This document shows, one piece after another, positions 1-11,919 of a stretch of DNA of 64,000 nucleotides. The position numbers were made by a program, and so were the translations under genes. This stretch comes from Sediminibacillus dalangtanensis (GTDB lineage Bacteria > Bacillota > Bacilli > Bacillales > Amphibacillaceae), in NCBI RefSeq assembly GCF_017792025.1, contig NZ_CP046956.1, positions 2,604,001-2,668,000 of the forward strand, given 5' to 3'. Under the pieces are notes generated by a model. The model had not been told where the DNA came from. It was given only the letters and a program-made list of their open reading frames with translations, and ran no database searches. Position 1 is the stretch's first letter. Every line of letters starts with the position of its first letter.

Positions 1-1927
<1,927 letters not shown>

Positions 1928-2035
1928 GATGAGCTTGCTTGCTCGTTCAAAAACTAGCTTGTATATCTTGCTTGACATACTGGTTGTTTTGTTCAGTTTT
2001 CAAAGATCAAAAGCTGCCTTAGCGACAGTAATTAA

Positions 2036-2064
2036 ATTCTACCATCATATTGACTTGATGTCAA
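2036..2064 (-). promoter_or_regulatory. rrn P2-type promoter
   Basis: Minus-strand TTGACA (2064-2059), a 17-nt spacer and TAGAAT (2041-2036), about 110 nt upstream of the 16S 5' end. This is a near-consensus sigma-A promoter. It is followed by an A/T-rich leader with the TTTGAAAACTGAACAAAA tract that is typical of Bacillus rrn leaders. Confidence 0.75.
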
Positions 2065-2117
2065 TTCCAATTTTTAGGATTTTTTCGATTACTTGCTTCA
2101 ATGCGACAGCAATAAAT

Positions 2118-2146
2118 ATATTACTAGGTATAGAAGAATAAATCAA
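2118..2146 (-). promoter_or_regulatory. rrn P1-type promoter (candidate)
   Basis: Minus-strand TTGATT (2146-2141), a 17-nt spacer and TAATAT (2123-2118), about 80 nt upstream of the stronger promoter. Tandem promoters are usual for Bacillus rRNA operons, so this is a reasonable P1. It is assigned by pattern only. Confidence 0.5.
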
Positions 2147-2230
2147 GAGGAATTTTAATATTTTATGCAGTTTTATGATGGTGGGAAGTTAGGTATATTA
2201 ACTTTACCCCACTCCCCCTCATTTAAAACC

Positions 2231-2542
2231 TTAAATAATCAATTCTCCATCCCATTTCATCATTCCACCTACAAGGTTACGAACAACAAATCCCTCTTCT
2301 TGCATAAATAAGGCAGCATTCATACTTCTCATCCCTGAATGGCAAATCAACACATATTCCGTTTGCTTGTCCATAGATTCAATTGCTTCAGGAATTTCCC
2401 GTAGAGGGATGTGTACAGCACCTTCGATCATCCCGTTGGCTACTTCTTCTTCCTCTCTAACATCTATTAAAGATATTTTTTCACCTTGACCTAACATTTC
2501 TTGCAATTCAGCCGAGGTTATTTCTTTTATGGAATCCATCAT
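2231..2542 (-). CDS. ytwF: Single-domain rhodanese-like sulfurtransferase
   Basis: A cytoplasmic single-domain rhodanese of about 103 residues. The active-site loop is CHSGMRS with the catalytic Cys at about residue 67, the length usual for sulfur-carrying single-domain members. Start: two adjacent ATG codons at 2542 and 2539 follow the SD AAAGGAGAG. The longer upstream reading frame has no SD and was dropped. The gene lies directly downstream of leuS on the same strand, as ytwF does in B. subtilis. The physiological sulfur acceptor is not indicated by the sequence. A weak hairpin at about 2180-2212 may end the transcript before the rRNA promoter region. Confidence 0.85.
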   Translation of the reverse strand: MMDSIKEITSAELQEMLGQGEKISLIDVREEEEVANGMIEGAVHIPLREIPEAIESMDKQTEYVLICHSGMRSMNAALFMQEEGFVVRNLVGGMMKWDGELII

Positions 2543-2630
2543 CTTGACTCTCCTTTTATTTAAGACCGGATAGAATATAAACATTTCTAAACACCTCTAT
2601 ATTATAAGAGGATTCTCTTCTGTAAACAAT

Positions 2631-2658
2631 GAAAGCCTCCCATTACTAGGAGGCTTTC
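2631..2658 (-). terminator. leuS terminator
   Basis: Perfect 10-bp stem GAAAGCCTCC/GGAGGCTTTC with an 8-nt loop. It lies just after the leuS stop codon and is followed on the minus strand by a short T-rich run. Confidence 0.75.
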
Positions 2659-2661
2659 CTG

Positions 2662-5079
2662 TTAGTTAGCGACAATATTAACCAGTTTACCTGGAACAGC
2701 AATGACTTTGCGAACTGTTTTGCCTTCAAGCCAGTCTTGGATACTCTCCAGTTCCAACGCCTGCTTTTCTAAATCATCTTTTGAAGCGTCTTTTGAAACC
2801 ATCATCTTCGCTCGGACTTTGCCCATTACCTGTATGGCGACTTCCACTTCTTCTTCTATAAGCTTCGCTTCGTCAAATGCCGGCCAACTTTGGTAAGCAA
2901 GTGTTTCACTGTGTCCAAAGGTCTCCCAGATTTCTTCCGCCAGATGTGGTGCTACAGGGGAAAGAAGCTTTACAAACCCTTCTGCGAAAAGCTGCGGGAT
3001 CTCTTTCGCTTTATAGGCATCATTGATAAATACCATCATTTGGGAGATCCCTGTGTTGAAACGTAAAGCCTCAAAGTTTTCCGTCACTTTTTTGACCGTT
3101 TCGTGATAAGCCTTTTCAAGGGACGCATCGTGCGAGTCCGAGACAATCTTTCCGGAAATCTTTCCATCCTCTGTCACAAACAAGCGCCACACCCGGTCGA
3201 GGAAGCGTCTTGCTCCGTCCAGTCCATTGGTGCTCCAAGCCACAGCTGCATCCAGCGGTCCCATAAACATTTCATAAAGTCTAAGTGTATCTGCTCCATG
3301 AGAAGCGACAATTTCATCAGGATTTACTACATTTCCCTTGGATTTGCTCATTTTTTCATTGTTTTCCCCAAGGATCATTCCCTGGTTATACAGCTTCTGG
3401 AACGGTTCTTTCGTCGGAACTACTCCGATATCATACAGGAACTTATGCCAGAAACGGGCATAAAGCAAATGTAGCACAGCATGTTCTGCTCCACCAATAT
3501 ACGTATCTACCGGAAGCCATTTTTCCAGTCTCTCATAATCCGCCAGTGCATCTGGATTATGAGGATCGATATAGCGCAAAAAGTACCAACAGCTTCCCGC
3601 CCATTGCGGCATCGTATTCGTTTCACGCCGGCCTTTTTTACCAGTCTCCGGATCCACTACGGAAACCCAGTCTTCTATATTAGCCAGTGGAGACTCACCA
3701 GTTCCGGATGGTTTTATTTCATTTGTTTTTGGAAGCTCAAGCGGTAAGTCCTTTTCCTTTACTGCAGACATTGTTCCGTCTTCCCAATGGATAATCGGAA
3801 TCGGCTCTCCCCAGTAACGCTGACGACTGAACAACCAGTCGCGCAGGCGGTAGGTCACCTTCCGTTCACCTTTTCCGTTCGTTTCCAGCCATTCTATCGC
3901 TTTGTCGATTGCTTCCTCTTTATCCAGACCATCAAGAAATCCTGAATTGATGTGTGGACCATTACCGGTAAAAGCTTCTTTTTCCGTATTGCCGCCTTCT
4001 AGCACCGGGATGATCGGTAGTTGAAATTTAACAGCGAATTCATGGTCTCTTTCGTCATGTGCCGGAACCGCCATAATGGCACCAGAGCCATAGCTCATTA
4101 ATACATAATCGGCCACCCATATCGGTAATTTTTCTCGGTTGATTGGATTGACGGCATATGCACCCGTGAAGACTCCAGTCTTTTCTTTTGCAAGATCGGT
4201 ACGTTCCAAATCACTTTTCGCCTGGACATCCTTGATATAATCGGCGACTTTCTGTTGTTGTTCTGAGGAGACAATTTTGTCAATCAACGGATGTTCCGGT
4301 GCCATGACTGCATAAGTGGCGCCAAACAGTGTATCAGGGCGGGTCGTGAACACCGTGAATGAATCTTCAAAACCGTCGATGTCAAAATGGACCTCCGCTC
4401 CTTCCGAGCGACCGATCCAGTTTCGCTGCATATCCTTGATGCTCTCCGGCCAGTCAAGCTCTTCCAAGTCTTCCAACAGACGATCGGCATAGGCAGTTAT
4501 TTTCAACATCCATTGTTTCATGGGTCTACGCTCGACCGGGTGACCGCCACGTTCACTCTTTCCATCGATCACCTCTTCATTGGCCAAAACAGTACCAAGA
4601 GCGGGGCACCAATTAACAGGCACTTCGTCGATATAAGCAAGCCCTTTTTCATATAGCTTAAGAAAAATCCATTGCGTCCATTTATAGTAATTTGGATCAG
4701 TAGTATTGATTTCCCGGTCCCAATCATAGGAAAAGCCAAGTTCCTGGATTTGCCTGCGAAAGGTTTCAATATTTTGTCGAGTGAATTCTTCCGGATCATT
4801 CCCTGTATCCAATGCATATTGTTCAGCTGGAAGTCCGAAGGCATCCCACCCCATAGGATGCAATACTTCATAGCCTTGCATGCGCTTCATTCTTGCAAGG
4901 ATGTCTGTTGCTGTATAGCCTTCCGGATGGCCAACGTGCAAGCCTGCACCGGATGGATAAGGGAACATGTCGAGGACATAATACTTATCCTTATCTGTAT
5001 CACTGTTTGATTTAAAAGTCTTGTTGTCCAACCAATAATTTCGCCATTTTTCTTCTATTCTTTGATGATCGAATGACAT
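2662..5079 (-). CDS. leuS: Leucyl-tRNA synthetase
   Basis: Charges tRNA-Leu with leucine in the cytoplasm. 805 residues, the normal bacterial length. The class I signature HVGH sits at residues 48-51 within [14 protein letters not shown], the KMSKS loop is [10 protein letters not shown] in the C-terminal third, and the CP1 editing region contains [12 protein letters not shown]. Start: ATG at 5079 with SD AAGGAGGA; the upstream in-frame extension (to 5250) runs into the T-box leader and is not coding. The gene is monocistronic, between its own terminator and a T-box leader. Confidence 0.97.
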   Translation of the reverse strand: MSFDHQRIEEKWRNYWLDNKTFKSNSDTDKDKYYVLDMFPYPSGAGLHVGHPEGYTATDILARMKRMQGYEVLHPMGWDAFGLPAEQYALDTGNDPEEFTRQNIETFRRQIQELGFSYDWDREINTTDPNYYKWTQWIFLKLYEKGLAYIDEVPVNWCPALGTVLANEEVIDGKSERGGHPVERRPMKQWMLKITAYADRLLEDLEELDWPESIKDMQRNWIGRSEGAEVHFDIDGFEDSFTVFTTRPDTLFGATYAVMAPEHPLIDKIVSSEQQQKVADYIKDVQAKSDLERTDLAKEKTGVFTGAYAVNPINREKLPIWVADYVLMSYGSGAIMAVPAHDERDHEFAVKFQLPIIPVLEGGNTEKEAFTGNGPHINSGFLDGLDKEEAIDKAIEWLETNGKGERKVTYRLRDWLFSRQRYWGEPIPIIHWEDGTMSAVKEKDLPLELPKTNEIKPSGTGESPLANIEDWVSVVDPETGKKGRRETNTMPQWAGSCWYFLRYIDPHNPDALADYERLEKWLPVDTYIGGAEHAVLHLLYARFWHKFLYDIGVVPTKEPFQKLYNQGMILGENNEKMSKSKGNVVNPDEIVASHGADTLRLYEMFMGPLDAAVAWSTNGLDGARRFLDRVWRLFVTEDGKISGKIVSDSHDASLEKAYHETVKKVTENFEALRFNTGISQMMVFINDAYKAKEIPQLFAEGFVKLLSPVAPHLAEEIWETFGHSETLAYQSWPAFDEAKLIEEEVEVAIQVMGKVRAKMMVSKDASKDDLEKQALELESIQDWLEGKTVRKVIAVPGKLVNIVAN

Positions 5080-5144
5080 TGGCCATTCCTCCTTCAATTG
5101 ATTCGACCTGCCCTCTAAGTCGCAAAAAATCCCGCAAAAAGCTA

Positions 5145-5368
5145 TAAAAAAATCCCTGCATCCCATAATGGGACGAGAGATTAATCCCGCGGTACCACCC
5201 AACTTAGCGCAAAAAGCGCCCGCTTGAAGCCTTAACGCGGCCGACGACAAAAGCTACTGGCGCAGATTCACTTTTGCGACATCAAAGGCGAGTTCATAAT
5301 GTCCAGGGACAGCTTTCACCGGCCGCTGTCTCTCTGACACCTGGAAACATTATTACTACTCCTTATCC
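5145..5368 (-). promoter_or_regulatory. Leucine T-box leader
   Basis: A T-box riboswitch upstream of leuS. The minus strand contains the canonical antiterminator T-box, GGGTGGTACCGCGGGATTAA at 5200-5181, then a terminator hairpin around the GTCCCATTATGGGA loop ending in a T run at about 5155-5146. In Stem I the specifier loop reads GAACTCGCC, so the specifier codon is CTC (leucine) at 5292-5290, which agrees with the downstream gene. Uncharged tRNA-Leu should stabilise the antiterminator and allow leuS transcription. The 5' boundary is approximate. Confidence 0.93.
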
Positions 5369-5455
5369 AAGTCGTTCATTTATTAATTTAACCGTATTGT
5401 AAAGAAACCCCAGGTATTTGTCAAGGTTTGTGACAAGGCGGAAATACCCGCTTGC

Positions 5456-7105
5456 CTAACGATGGAATGCACCTACTGTTTCGTTTAATTCATCTGTCAG
5501 CTTTCTTAACTTGGCAACTTGCTCTACCATATGATTGAACGCGGTCAATTGTTCCTGTGTAGAAGCGGATATTTGTTCATTCCCGGCAGCCGACTGTTCA
5601 ACAACCGCGCTAATGCTTTCCACATTGTCCAGCACTTTTCGTCCTGTACCTTTTGAACGTTGAATCCCCTCCAGCAAAATGGATAATTCCTTACTGAACC
5701 CTTCCACTTTCCGCTCAATATTGGTGAAAGCAGCAGTTGTTTTATCCATTGAAGCCTGTTCCTCTTTTACGATGCCGGCACCTCTTTCCACGGATACGGT
5801 AATGTCACTGATCCCATTCTCGATTAGCTTTACCATTTCAAAAATATGACTTGTTGCAGTCGAGGAGTCTTCGGCAAGCTTGCGCACCTCCTCTGCAACA
5901 ACTGCGAAGCCTTTCCCGGCTTCTCCGGCGCGGGCGGCTTCTATCGCAGCATTTAATGCAAGCAAATTCGTCTGTTCAGCTATCTCAGCAACCGATTTTG
6001 CCATGTTGTTGATTTCTCCTGTATAGTTGGCAAATGTCTCGGCTGCTTGTCTGATTTCCTGCGATGTCTTGGCATTTTCCTCCACAAGTTGCTGCTGAGA
6101 ACGAATGGCTTTTTGTCCGGAAGCGACTGCTTCTCCTGCATCATTACCAAAGGTTACAGCTTGTTTGGTATGTTCCACATTGTTTGAAAAGTCACCATCC
6201 ATTTGTTCAATTAAGGTTACGGCGTCCTGCAAGTCTTCCGAAATGGATTGTGTACCAGCGGATAATTCGTCTGTGGATACAGCAACTTGTTTACTCACTT
6301 CGGTCAGAGACTTATTCTCTTCATCGATAACAGCTGCAAAACTTTCCACATCCTTACTCACCCCGTCAATCGAGGAAATTAAGTCACGAAGTTGTTCTGC
6401 CATCTTACTAAATGAATCATTCAGTGCACCCAATTCGTCCGACTTGTTGTAATCCAGAGGATGTACTGCCAAATTACCGGTTGCAATCTCTCTGGCATTA
6501 TCAGCCAGCTTACGAAGGGTAGTCGAAATTGAATTCGTTACTTTCAAAGTAGAGATTGAAGCTATTACCAACAATACGACACAGCCGATTATGGAAGAAA
6601 CAATCGTGAACCGGATTTGGTTTTTCAACCGCTGTTGTATGTCCTGGTAATTCTTCTCAGCTGATTGACTAAGCATGTAAATATCATTCAGTATGCCATC
6701 CGTTCGGATCGATTGGCGCTTTGCTTCGCCCAAGTCCTTTTCATCAAGGGATGCAGCAACTTGCTCCCTCCATTCGTCAAATTTCGTTTCTGCCTTCGTC
6801 AAGTAGTCAAGGCTGGTTTGGTCGCTTACTGTCGCCTTTAATTCTTCAAGCAATGCCTGACTTGCTTCCATTTGTCTAGTCGATTCCTGTTTTAGGGCAT
6901 CCGTTCCTGAAAAGGAAAAGTTGCTCAGGCTTTGCTTTGTACCATTCATTTCTGATTGAACCCTTTCAATATTCAATAAAATGGAAACTTGGTCAGATGA
7001 TGAAGACTGAATTTGTAACATATTATAAATAATAAATCCTACGATTAAACAAGCTAGCAATAAAATTCCGAGTGAGTTGAGTAAAAGTTTTTTCTTAATC
7101 GTCAT
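5456..7105 (-). CDS. Methyl-accepting chemotaxis protein
   Basis: A transmembrane chemoreceptor of 549 residues. Order: TM1 at about 9-29, an extracellular helical (four-helix-bundle-like) sensor at about 30-165, TM2 at about 167-190, HAMP at about 190-245, then a long coiled-coil signalling domain whose tip holds the conserved [19 protein letters not shown] segment. It should control CheA kinase. Start: ATG with SD AGGGGGAT. It begins only 15 nt after the stop of the upstream lipoprotein gene on the same strand, so the two are probably co-transcribed. That pairing suggests the lipoprotein may present ligand to this receptor (inference). A GC-rich hairpin just after the stop (about 5430-5455) may terminate the unit. 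Confidence 0.93.
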   Translation of the reverse strand: MTIKKKLLLNSLGILLLACLIVGFIIYNMLQIQSSSSDQVSILLNIERVQSEMNGTKQSLSNFSFSGTDALKQESTRQMEASQALLEELKATVSDQTSLDYLTKAETKFDEWREQVAASLDEKDLGEAKRQSIRTDGILNDIYMLSQSAEKNYQDIQQRLKNQIRFTIVSSIIGCVVLLVIASISTLKVTNSISTTLRKLADNAREIATGNLAVHPLDYNKSDELGALNDSFSKMAEQLRDLISSIDGVSKDVESFAAVIDEENKSLTEVSKQVAVSTDELSAGTQSISEDLQDAVTLIEQMDGDFSNNVEHTKQAVTFGNDAGEAVASGQKAIRSQQQLVEENAKTSQEIRQAAETFANYTGEINNMAKSVAEIAEQTNLLALNAAIEAARAGEAGKGFAVVAEEVRKLAEDSSTATSHIFEMVKLIENGISDITVSVERGAGIVKEEQASMDKTTAAFTNIERKVEGFSKELSILLEGIQRSKGTGRKVLDNVESISAVVEQSAAGNEQISASTQEQLTAFNHMVEQVAKLRKLTDELNETVGAFHR

Positions 7106-7120
7106 AATATCCCCCTAGCG

Positions 7121-8083
7121 TTATTGCAATAACTGCTGCTTTGCATCTTCCAACAACTCATTTTCTCTCTGTGTCAGATTAACGATCCGCACAGGAGCCA
7201 AGCCTACCCCGTTGTCGTCTATCCCGAGGTCTAACTGCCCCTGCTTTATTTCATGATTTTCCACTAGTTGTGAAGCGAGTTCATAAACCGCGGAATCAAT
7301 GTTCTTCATGACAGAAGTAATCACAGCTTTTTCAGCGTGGAAATATTGATCCGAGTCCACACCAATCGCATATATCCCCAGATTCTGTGCTTCCTTTAAT
7401 GCTCCTGTTCCAGTAAAGCCGGCAGCAGCGAAAATTACATCTGCATTTTCGTCAGCCATTTTGCCGGCAAGTTTTGCTCCCAGCTGATCATCACCAAAGT
7501 CACCGGCATACTCTACCAATACATTGATGTCGCTGGAAACCGACCTAGCACCTTCTCTGTAAGCGTGCATAAACTGGTTGATCGTATCATTGTTTTCCCC
7601 GCCAATGAACCCAATTGTATTACTATCGGAAGTCAGGGCGGCCAGTACTCCTGCCAGATAGCTCCCCTGGTCCGCTTTAAAGGTGACCGATGTTATATTC
7701 TCTAAACCTGAAACGGCATCGATTAATACAAATTGCTGATCGGGGTTTTCTTCTGCGACCTTTTCCAGTTCTTCTTGTACCATATATCCAAGGCCGATAA
7801 TAATATCATTATCCTCTTCGACCAGCTCCTTCAGGCCTGGTTCATAACTCCCCGATTCATCTAACTCCCTATAGTCGAACACGATACCAAGCTCATCTCT
7901 GGCCTTCATCAACCCGGTAAACGCTGAGTCACTGAAAGACTGGTCGCCAAGACCGACATCTGAGAGCATAATCCCTATTTTTATTGGTTCTTCCTCTCCT
8001 TCGGCAGCTTCTTGTTGACTACAGCCAGCTATAAAAAGAACTGCAATTATAGTAATTAAGACAACTTGAATGATTTTTTTCAT
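7121..8083 (-). CDS. BMP/PnrA-family substrate-binding lipoprotein
   Basis: 320 residues. It has a lipoprotein signal peptide with lipobox FIAGC, so the mature protein is anchored from Cys21. It matches the basic membrane protein/PnrA (nucleoside-binding, Med-like) family through segments such as GIMLSDVGLGDQSFSD near the start of the mature part, GFIGGEN, and FAAAGFTGTGALKEA followed by AIGVDSDQ. Family members bind purine nucleosides or related ligands for ABC importers, but no permease or ATPase gene is adjacent. The next gene is instead a chemoreceptor 15 nt away. Start: ATG with SD AAAGGGGA. A role in chemosensing is inference; a comK-regulatory Med-type role is the alternative. Confidence 0.88.
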   Translation of the reverse strand: MKKIIQVVLITIIAVLFIAGCSQQEAAEGEEEPIKIGIMLSDVGLGDQSFSDSAFTGLMKARDELGIVFDYRELDESGSYEPGLKELVEEDNDIIIGLGYMVQEELEKVAEENPDQQFVLIDAVSGLENITSVTFKADQGSYLAGVLAALTSDSNTIGFIGGENNDTINQFMHAYREGARSVSSDINVLVEYAGDFGDDQLGAKLAGKMADENADVIFAAAGFTGTGALKEAQNLGIYAIGVDSDQYFHAEKAVITSVMKNIDSAVYELASQLVENHEIKQGQLDLGIDDNGVGLAPVRIVNLTQRENELLEDAKQQLLQ

Positions 8084-8214
8084 ATATGTAAAAACTCCCC
8101 TTTAAAAATAGTCCCAAAGATAATATCGGGAATTGAGTACAAATTTGAAGGAAACCTCTCCCGATTTCATTTTAAAAAATAAAGTTGAAATATTCTTTCG
8201 ATTTTCACATACTA

Positions 8215-8248
8215 AAAAACCGCCCAGTATCAAACTGTGGCGGTTTTA
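8215..8248 (-). terminator. Terminator after ytzC
   Basis: AAAACCGCC/GGCGGTTTT inverted repeat with a loop of about 14 nt, followed on the minus strand by a T run. It lies immediately downstream of the ytzC-like gene. Confidence 0.75.
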
Positions 8249-8252
8249 TTAA

Positions 8253-8531
8253 CTATTCACCTGCTAAATCATTTTGATCCAGAATCATATCATTCAAACA
8301 CTGGCTTGCCAGCAGGTGCAGCCGATGTAGTTGTTCACGTTGCTGAGCATTGGAGCTATCCATTAATTTGGCGATCTCCGCTTCCATTTGGGTCAACTTT
8401 GCTTGTGCTTCGGAATAGTCTGCATCGACTGAATAGCCATTTCGGTTCGTAATATCGAGTTGTTCTTCCGCTTCGGATATACAGGCAGTTGTCCTGGCAA
8501 TAAGGTCATCGATTGATTGTCTGGTAGCCAT
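8253..8531 (-). CDS. ytzC: Small helical protein, YtzC-like (DUF2524)
   Basis: A 92-residue soluble, acidic, almost wholly helical protein with heptad-like spacing (RTTACISEAEEQL, EAQAKLTQMEAEIAKLM). It resembles the DUF2524 family (B. subtilis YtzC), whose function is unknown. Start: ATG at 8531, chosen because SD AAAGGGG is about 8 nt upstream; an ATG three codons earlier is too close. It is divergent from ytqB, the same neighbourhood as in B. subtilis, which is the main reason for the name. Confidence 0.75.
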   Translation of the reverse strand: MATRQSIDDLIARTTACISEAEEQLDITNRNGYSVDADYSEAQAKLTQMEAEIAKLMDSSNAQQREQLHRLHLLASQCLNDMILDQNDLAGE

Positions 8532-8655
8532 TTTCATCACCCCTTTATAAGGTGTGCAATCCCGTTTATATTCATACGCAACGGTATTTTCCTAAATAGG
8601 AGGTTCATGATAAAATATAGCTGCTTCCATTACGAGGAAGGGAAAGAGGACATTG

Positions 8656-9222
8656 TTGAAAAAGGTTATCCCATACGCACACGACTTATTAAGAGAAACC
8701 ATACAACCCGGAGAAGTAGTGGTTGACGCAACTTGCGGTAATGGCCATGATACGGCTGTATTAAGCGAACTTGTCGGAGACGATGGTATCGTTTATGCAT
8801 TTGATATCCAACAGCAGGCAATTGATCGGACAATGCTGCTGCTTGAGGAACAAGGAATCGACAATGTTCATCTGGTTTTGGCTGACCATCAATATGTCCA
8901 ATCTTACATACCCAAGACAGATCATGGACAGGTTGGCGGGGCAATATTCAACCTAGGCTACTTGCCCGGAAGTGACAAGCAAACGATTACCACTCCGGAG
9001 AGTACGATAGAAGCTATTCGGGCTATATCCGATATCCTGAAACCAGGAGGTCTTATCATTATCGTCGTCTATCATGGTCATCATGGAGGAGAACAGGAGA
9101 AACAGGAGCTGCTCGATTATCTTACCGGCTTAGATCAAAAGGAATTTTCCGTACTGCAATATGCGTTTATTAACCAGCAGAACAATCCGCCATTCTTGTT
9201 AGCTCTTCAAAAAAAGGTATAA
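8656..9222 (+). CDS. ytqB: Class I SAM-dependent methyltransferase YtqB
   Basis: A putative rRNA/small-molecule methyltransferase of 188 residues. The SAM-binding motif I is VDATCGNGHDT near residue 23, followed by the acidic motif II loop (VYAFDIQQQA), NLGYLPG as the motif IV-like segment and INQQNNPPFL at the C-terminus, all features of the YtqB/MraW-like family. Start: second of two TTG codons (8656), 6 nt after SD AAGAGGA. It ends at a shared terminator with the convergent ytpB gene. The exact substrate is not evident. Confidence 0.88.
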   Translation: MKKVIPYAHDLLRETIQPGEVVVDATCGNGHDTAVLSELVGDDGIVYAFDIQQQAIDRTMLLLEEQGIDNVHLVLADHQYVQSYIPKTDHGQVGGAIFNLGYLPGSDKQTITTPESTIEAIRAISDILKPGGLIIIVVYHGHHGGEQEKQELLDYLTGLDQKEFSVLQYAFINQQNNPPFLLALQKKV

Positions 9223-9258
9223 AAAGCACAAGGCCACTGATTCCGCCTTGTGCTTTTT
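9222..9258. terminator. Bidirectional terminator between ytqB and ytpB
   Basis: Perfect 13-bp stem AAAAGCACAAGGC/GCCTTGTGCTTTT with a 10-nt loop and T runs on both strands. It serves both convergent genes. Confidence 0.9.
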
Positions 9259-9259
9259 C

Positions 9260-10324
9260 TTATCGTTTGAGCCGGTTATACACTTTCACATTCAAGTGGA
9301 AAAAAGTTGAGCGGATTCCCCCCGCTCGCAGTAAGGTCCTGGTTACTTCCTTTCCTCCTGACAATTTTGCAACTTTAGGATCTGCCAAATAAAGTCCGAC
9401 AAGTCCGTTGTGAACCATTTCATGAAATTGACGATTTGGCAGCCGTTGTACATTTTTGTTTGTCTGTTCAATGAAAAAGAGCAGCCGCTGCTTCATTTCT
9501 TCCGATGTCGTATAATAATTACAAAAATTCAGGTCCCCTTCTTCCAAGTCCTCCTGCTGATCAATGTAATAGTCCAACAAGATATGCAAACCCTGCATAA
9601 AAGGAAAATAGCTTTCAAACAGTTCATCCGCAAGCGGTTGAGACATTCTGTCCCCCATGGCGTAGGAAACAAGACAAAAAATACCGAGCGTGGAACCGCT
9701 GCATGCTGAAAATTCATACCAGCTTAAGTATGGCCATTTTTCCTTGTATTCCTCGAACCACCCTTCCAGGCGAGGAATACGTTCTTCCTCCTTTACATGC
9801 TTATGTACCTGCAAATCGGCATAAAGCCCCTCCAGTTGTTGAATATGAGCACTTATCAACGAATAATCGTCCAGATTGCGCAAGCATTTTTGACAGGTCC
9901 TCACCAAGTCAGATAAATACTCTCCGTCGTTCTGTTCATCTCGGTAAAAATAATAAGATTTTATGGATTCAGCTGGTGAAAGTGCGTCCTCCATTGATTG
10001 ATGAAGCATCCTGAAATCTCGGGGATCAAGCGAGGTGCTCCGATCACATAAATTATCGAGGTAATCACTGATCGTTTGATAAGCAACGATAAAACGGACG
10101 GCTTCCTGCCAACGTGGACCAGCCAAAATACTATAAACAGCCCCGCCTTGACAGTGAAATTTTTTATCTCGGATACTATCTTGCGCCTGTTTACGCAATT
10201 CGGTATTCGGGATCATATTTGCTCTGTTTTTCCAGTAAGCCAACTCACGATCGACCTGCGGGAATATTCTCGTGTATACATTTTTCATTAAAATCGGCGA
10301 AGTACGCGGGATGCTGTATGGCAA
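9260..10324 (-). CDS. ytpB: Tetraprenyl-beta-curcumene synthase (YtpB, DUF2600)
   Basis: A sesquarterpene cyclase family protein of 354 residues. In B. subtilis YtpB converts tetraprenyl diphosphate to tetraprenyl-beta-curcumene. The family's conserved N-terminal block is present: VDRELAYWKNRA, then HCQGGAVYS and the Asp-rich YLDNLCDR, followed by LLDYYIDQQEDLEEGD. Start: TTG at 10324, chosen because SD GAGGGAGA lies about 6 nt upstream. The longer ATG start at 10390 has no SD and would overlap the promoter region of divergent ytoA. No downstream squalene-cyclase partner gene is in the window. Confidence 0.88.
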   Translation of the reverse strand: MPYSIPRTSPILMKNVYTRIFPQVDRELAYWKNRANMIPNTELRKQAQDSIRDKKFHCQGGAVYSILAGPRWQEAVRFIVAYQTISDYLDNLCDRSTSLDPRDFRMLHQSMEDALSPAESIKSYYFYRDEQNDGEYLSDLVRTCQKCLRNLDDYSLISAHIQQLEGLYADLQVHKHVKEEERIPRLEGWFEEYKEKWPYLSWYEFSACSGSTLGIFCLVSYAMGDRMSQPLADELFESYFPFMQGLHILLDYYIDQQEDLEEGDLNFCNYYTTSEEMKQRLLFFIEQTNKNVQRLPNRQFHEMVHNGLVGLYLADPKVAKLSGGKEVTRTLLRAGGIRSTFFHLNVKVYNRLKR

Positions 10325-10440
10325 AGTTTCTCCCTCTTTCTGTTTCTTTAAAACATTTTTGTCAGCTATTATTGGTGTAAATGTCCGCATGCATTTATGA
10401 TACTATTATCTATATCACCATAATTTACAGGGGGATTCAA

Positions 10441-10956
10441 ATGATTTACGAATATAAAGGTAAAAAACCTGTCATCCATGATTCCGCTTATGTAGCCGAA
10501 GATGCTGTCATCACTGGAGACGTGACCATTGATGAGTTGGCGAGCATCTGGTTTAAAACAGTTATCAGAGGTGATGTCGCGCCCGTCCATATTGGTAAAC
10601 AGGCAAACGTCCAGGATCTCAGTCTCTTTCACCAAAGTCCCGGTCTACCACTTGTCATCGAAGACGGTGTTACGATCGGCCATCAGGTTACCCTGCATTC
10701 AGCGAAAATCCGGAAAGGTGCCTTGATTGGAATGGGCTCCATCATACTCGATGATGCAGAAGTAGGAGAACATGCCTTCATTGGAGCGGGAAGCCTTGTT
10801 CCTCCAGGCAAAGTTATCCCGCCAAATACGCTGGCTTTTGGTCGTCCTGCTAAAGTAATCCGCGAACTTACCGAAGAAGATTTTAAAGAAATGGACAGAA
10901 TCAGACACTCTTATATAGAAAAAGGACAATACTATAAAAACCAGCAGGAAAAATAA
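10441..10956 (+). CDS. ytoA: Gamma-carbonic anhydrase-like hexapeptide protein
   Basis: A 171-residue left-handed beta-helix protein with repeated hexapeptides (AVITGDVTID, SIWFKTVIRGD). The gamma-CA-like metal site is kept: RGDV..VHIG, LFHQSPG and GHQVTLHSAKI, supplying the usual three His ligands. Start: ATG at 10441 after SD AGGGGGA. The upstream in-frame ATG at 10381 lies in the promoter region. It may bind zinc as a carbonic anhydrase-like enzyme or act as an acyltransferase; the sequence cannot decide. It is divergent from ytpB, as in B. subtilis. Confidence 0.88.
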   Translation: MIYEYKGKKPVIHDSAYVAEDAVITGDVTIDELASIWFKTVIRGDVAPVHIGKQANVQDLSLFHQSPGLPLVIEDGVTIGHQVTLHSAKIRKGALIGMGSIILDDAEVGEHAFIGAGSLVPPGKVIPPNTLAFGRPAKVIRELTEEDFKEMDRIRHSYIEKGQYYKNQQEK

Positions 10957-11031
10957 CGTCTATTTGTCAAAATTGTCTCCTGTTTATTTTGTCGAAATGC
11001 GTTATTCTATAAACAGGAGGTGCAGTGTATC

Positions 11032-11919
11032 GTGTTATTATTTATCGGGGTTTTTGCCTTCCTGATGACACTCCTACTCAGTTATTTTCATCAAAAAGCA
11101 GCCATACAAACTTGGCAGCTTTTTTACAAGTCAAATGCATTGCTGTTTGCCCTATGCACCATTACTGTTTCACTGATCATTCTCTATAATAATCGGTACA
11201 CATGGTTACCGGCAGCATCTGAATGGTTAAAAGAACAGGCAAATCCAGTACGAGCAGATGAATTGCCCACTGTTGAACTGGAGCCTGTTTTTCCTTTAAT
11301 CGAACAATTTCAGCTTCCTGAGTCGGTTCATTTGGAGGTCCCCCAGATTATGCAGTATCCGGAACTGCCACGCGGATGTGAAGTCACCAGTCTGGCCATG
11401 CTTCTCCAATACAACGGTGTAGAGGTATCTAAGTTGAAACTGGCTGAACAAGTCGATAAAGATAAGACTCCTTTTCAGCAAACCGAAAAAGGCATCTACT
11501 TCGGCAATCCTTCCAATGGCTTTGTCGGGGACATGTATTCCCTGGACAAACCAGGCTTCGGTGTTTATCACCAGCCTATTGCCAGACTTGCGGAAAGATA
11601 TCTGGGCGACCGGGTTCACGATTTCAGTGGAGGACATTTTTACGAGATTTTCAAATACCTCCATAACCGACAGCCAGTTTGGGTCATCACCAATACAACC
11701 TTTAAAAAACTGCCGGAAAAAGAATTTCAAACGTGGAATACGGAACAGGGTAGTATCAACATTACCATGAAAGAACATTCCGTCTTGGTAACAGGGTATG
11801 ATGATTCGTACATTTACTTCAACGATCCTCTTGCTAAACAACAAAGAAAAGCACCCATCAACGCCTTCAAAGAAGCATGGGTGCAAATGGGAAAGCAAGC
11901 AATTACGGTTAAACCGTAA
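11032..11919 (+). CDS. Membrane-anchored C39-like cysteine peptidase
   Basis: 295 residues with two N-terminal hydrophobic helices (about 1-22 and 33-52) and an extracellular Peptidase_C39_2-type domain. Catalytic residues appear as Cys in PRGCEVTSLAMLLQYNG, His in KEHSVLVTGYDD and Asp in YFNDP. Proteins of this class (YvpB-like) are widespread in Bacillaceae; the substrate is unknown. Start: GTG at 11032, 11 nt after SD AGGAGG; an earlier GTG at 11020 overlaps the SD. The 3' end overlaps the convergent asnB coding end by 11 nt and contains half of a terminator stem. Confidence 0.85.
   Translation: MLLFIGVFAFLMTLLLSYFHQKAAIQTWQLFYKSNALLFALCTITVSLIILYNNRYTWLPAASEWLKEQANPVRADELPTVELEPVFPLIEQFQLPESVHLEVPQIMQYPELPRGCEVTSLAMLLQYNGVEVSKLKLAEQVDKDKTPFQQTEKGIYFGNPSNGFVGDMYSLDKPGFGVYHQPIARLAERYLGDRVHDFSGGHFYEIFKYLHNRQPVWVITNTTFKKLPEKEFQTWNTEQGSINITMKEHSVLVTGYDDSYIYFNDPLAKQQRKAPINAFKEAWVQMGKQAITVKP

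Noticed and set aside
5080-5250. Longer leuS N-terminus
   Set aside because: The extension is encoded by the T-box leader and has no SD; the ATG at 5079 has a strong SD and gives the family length.
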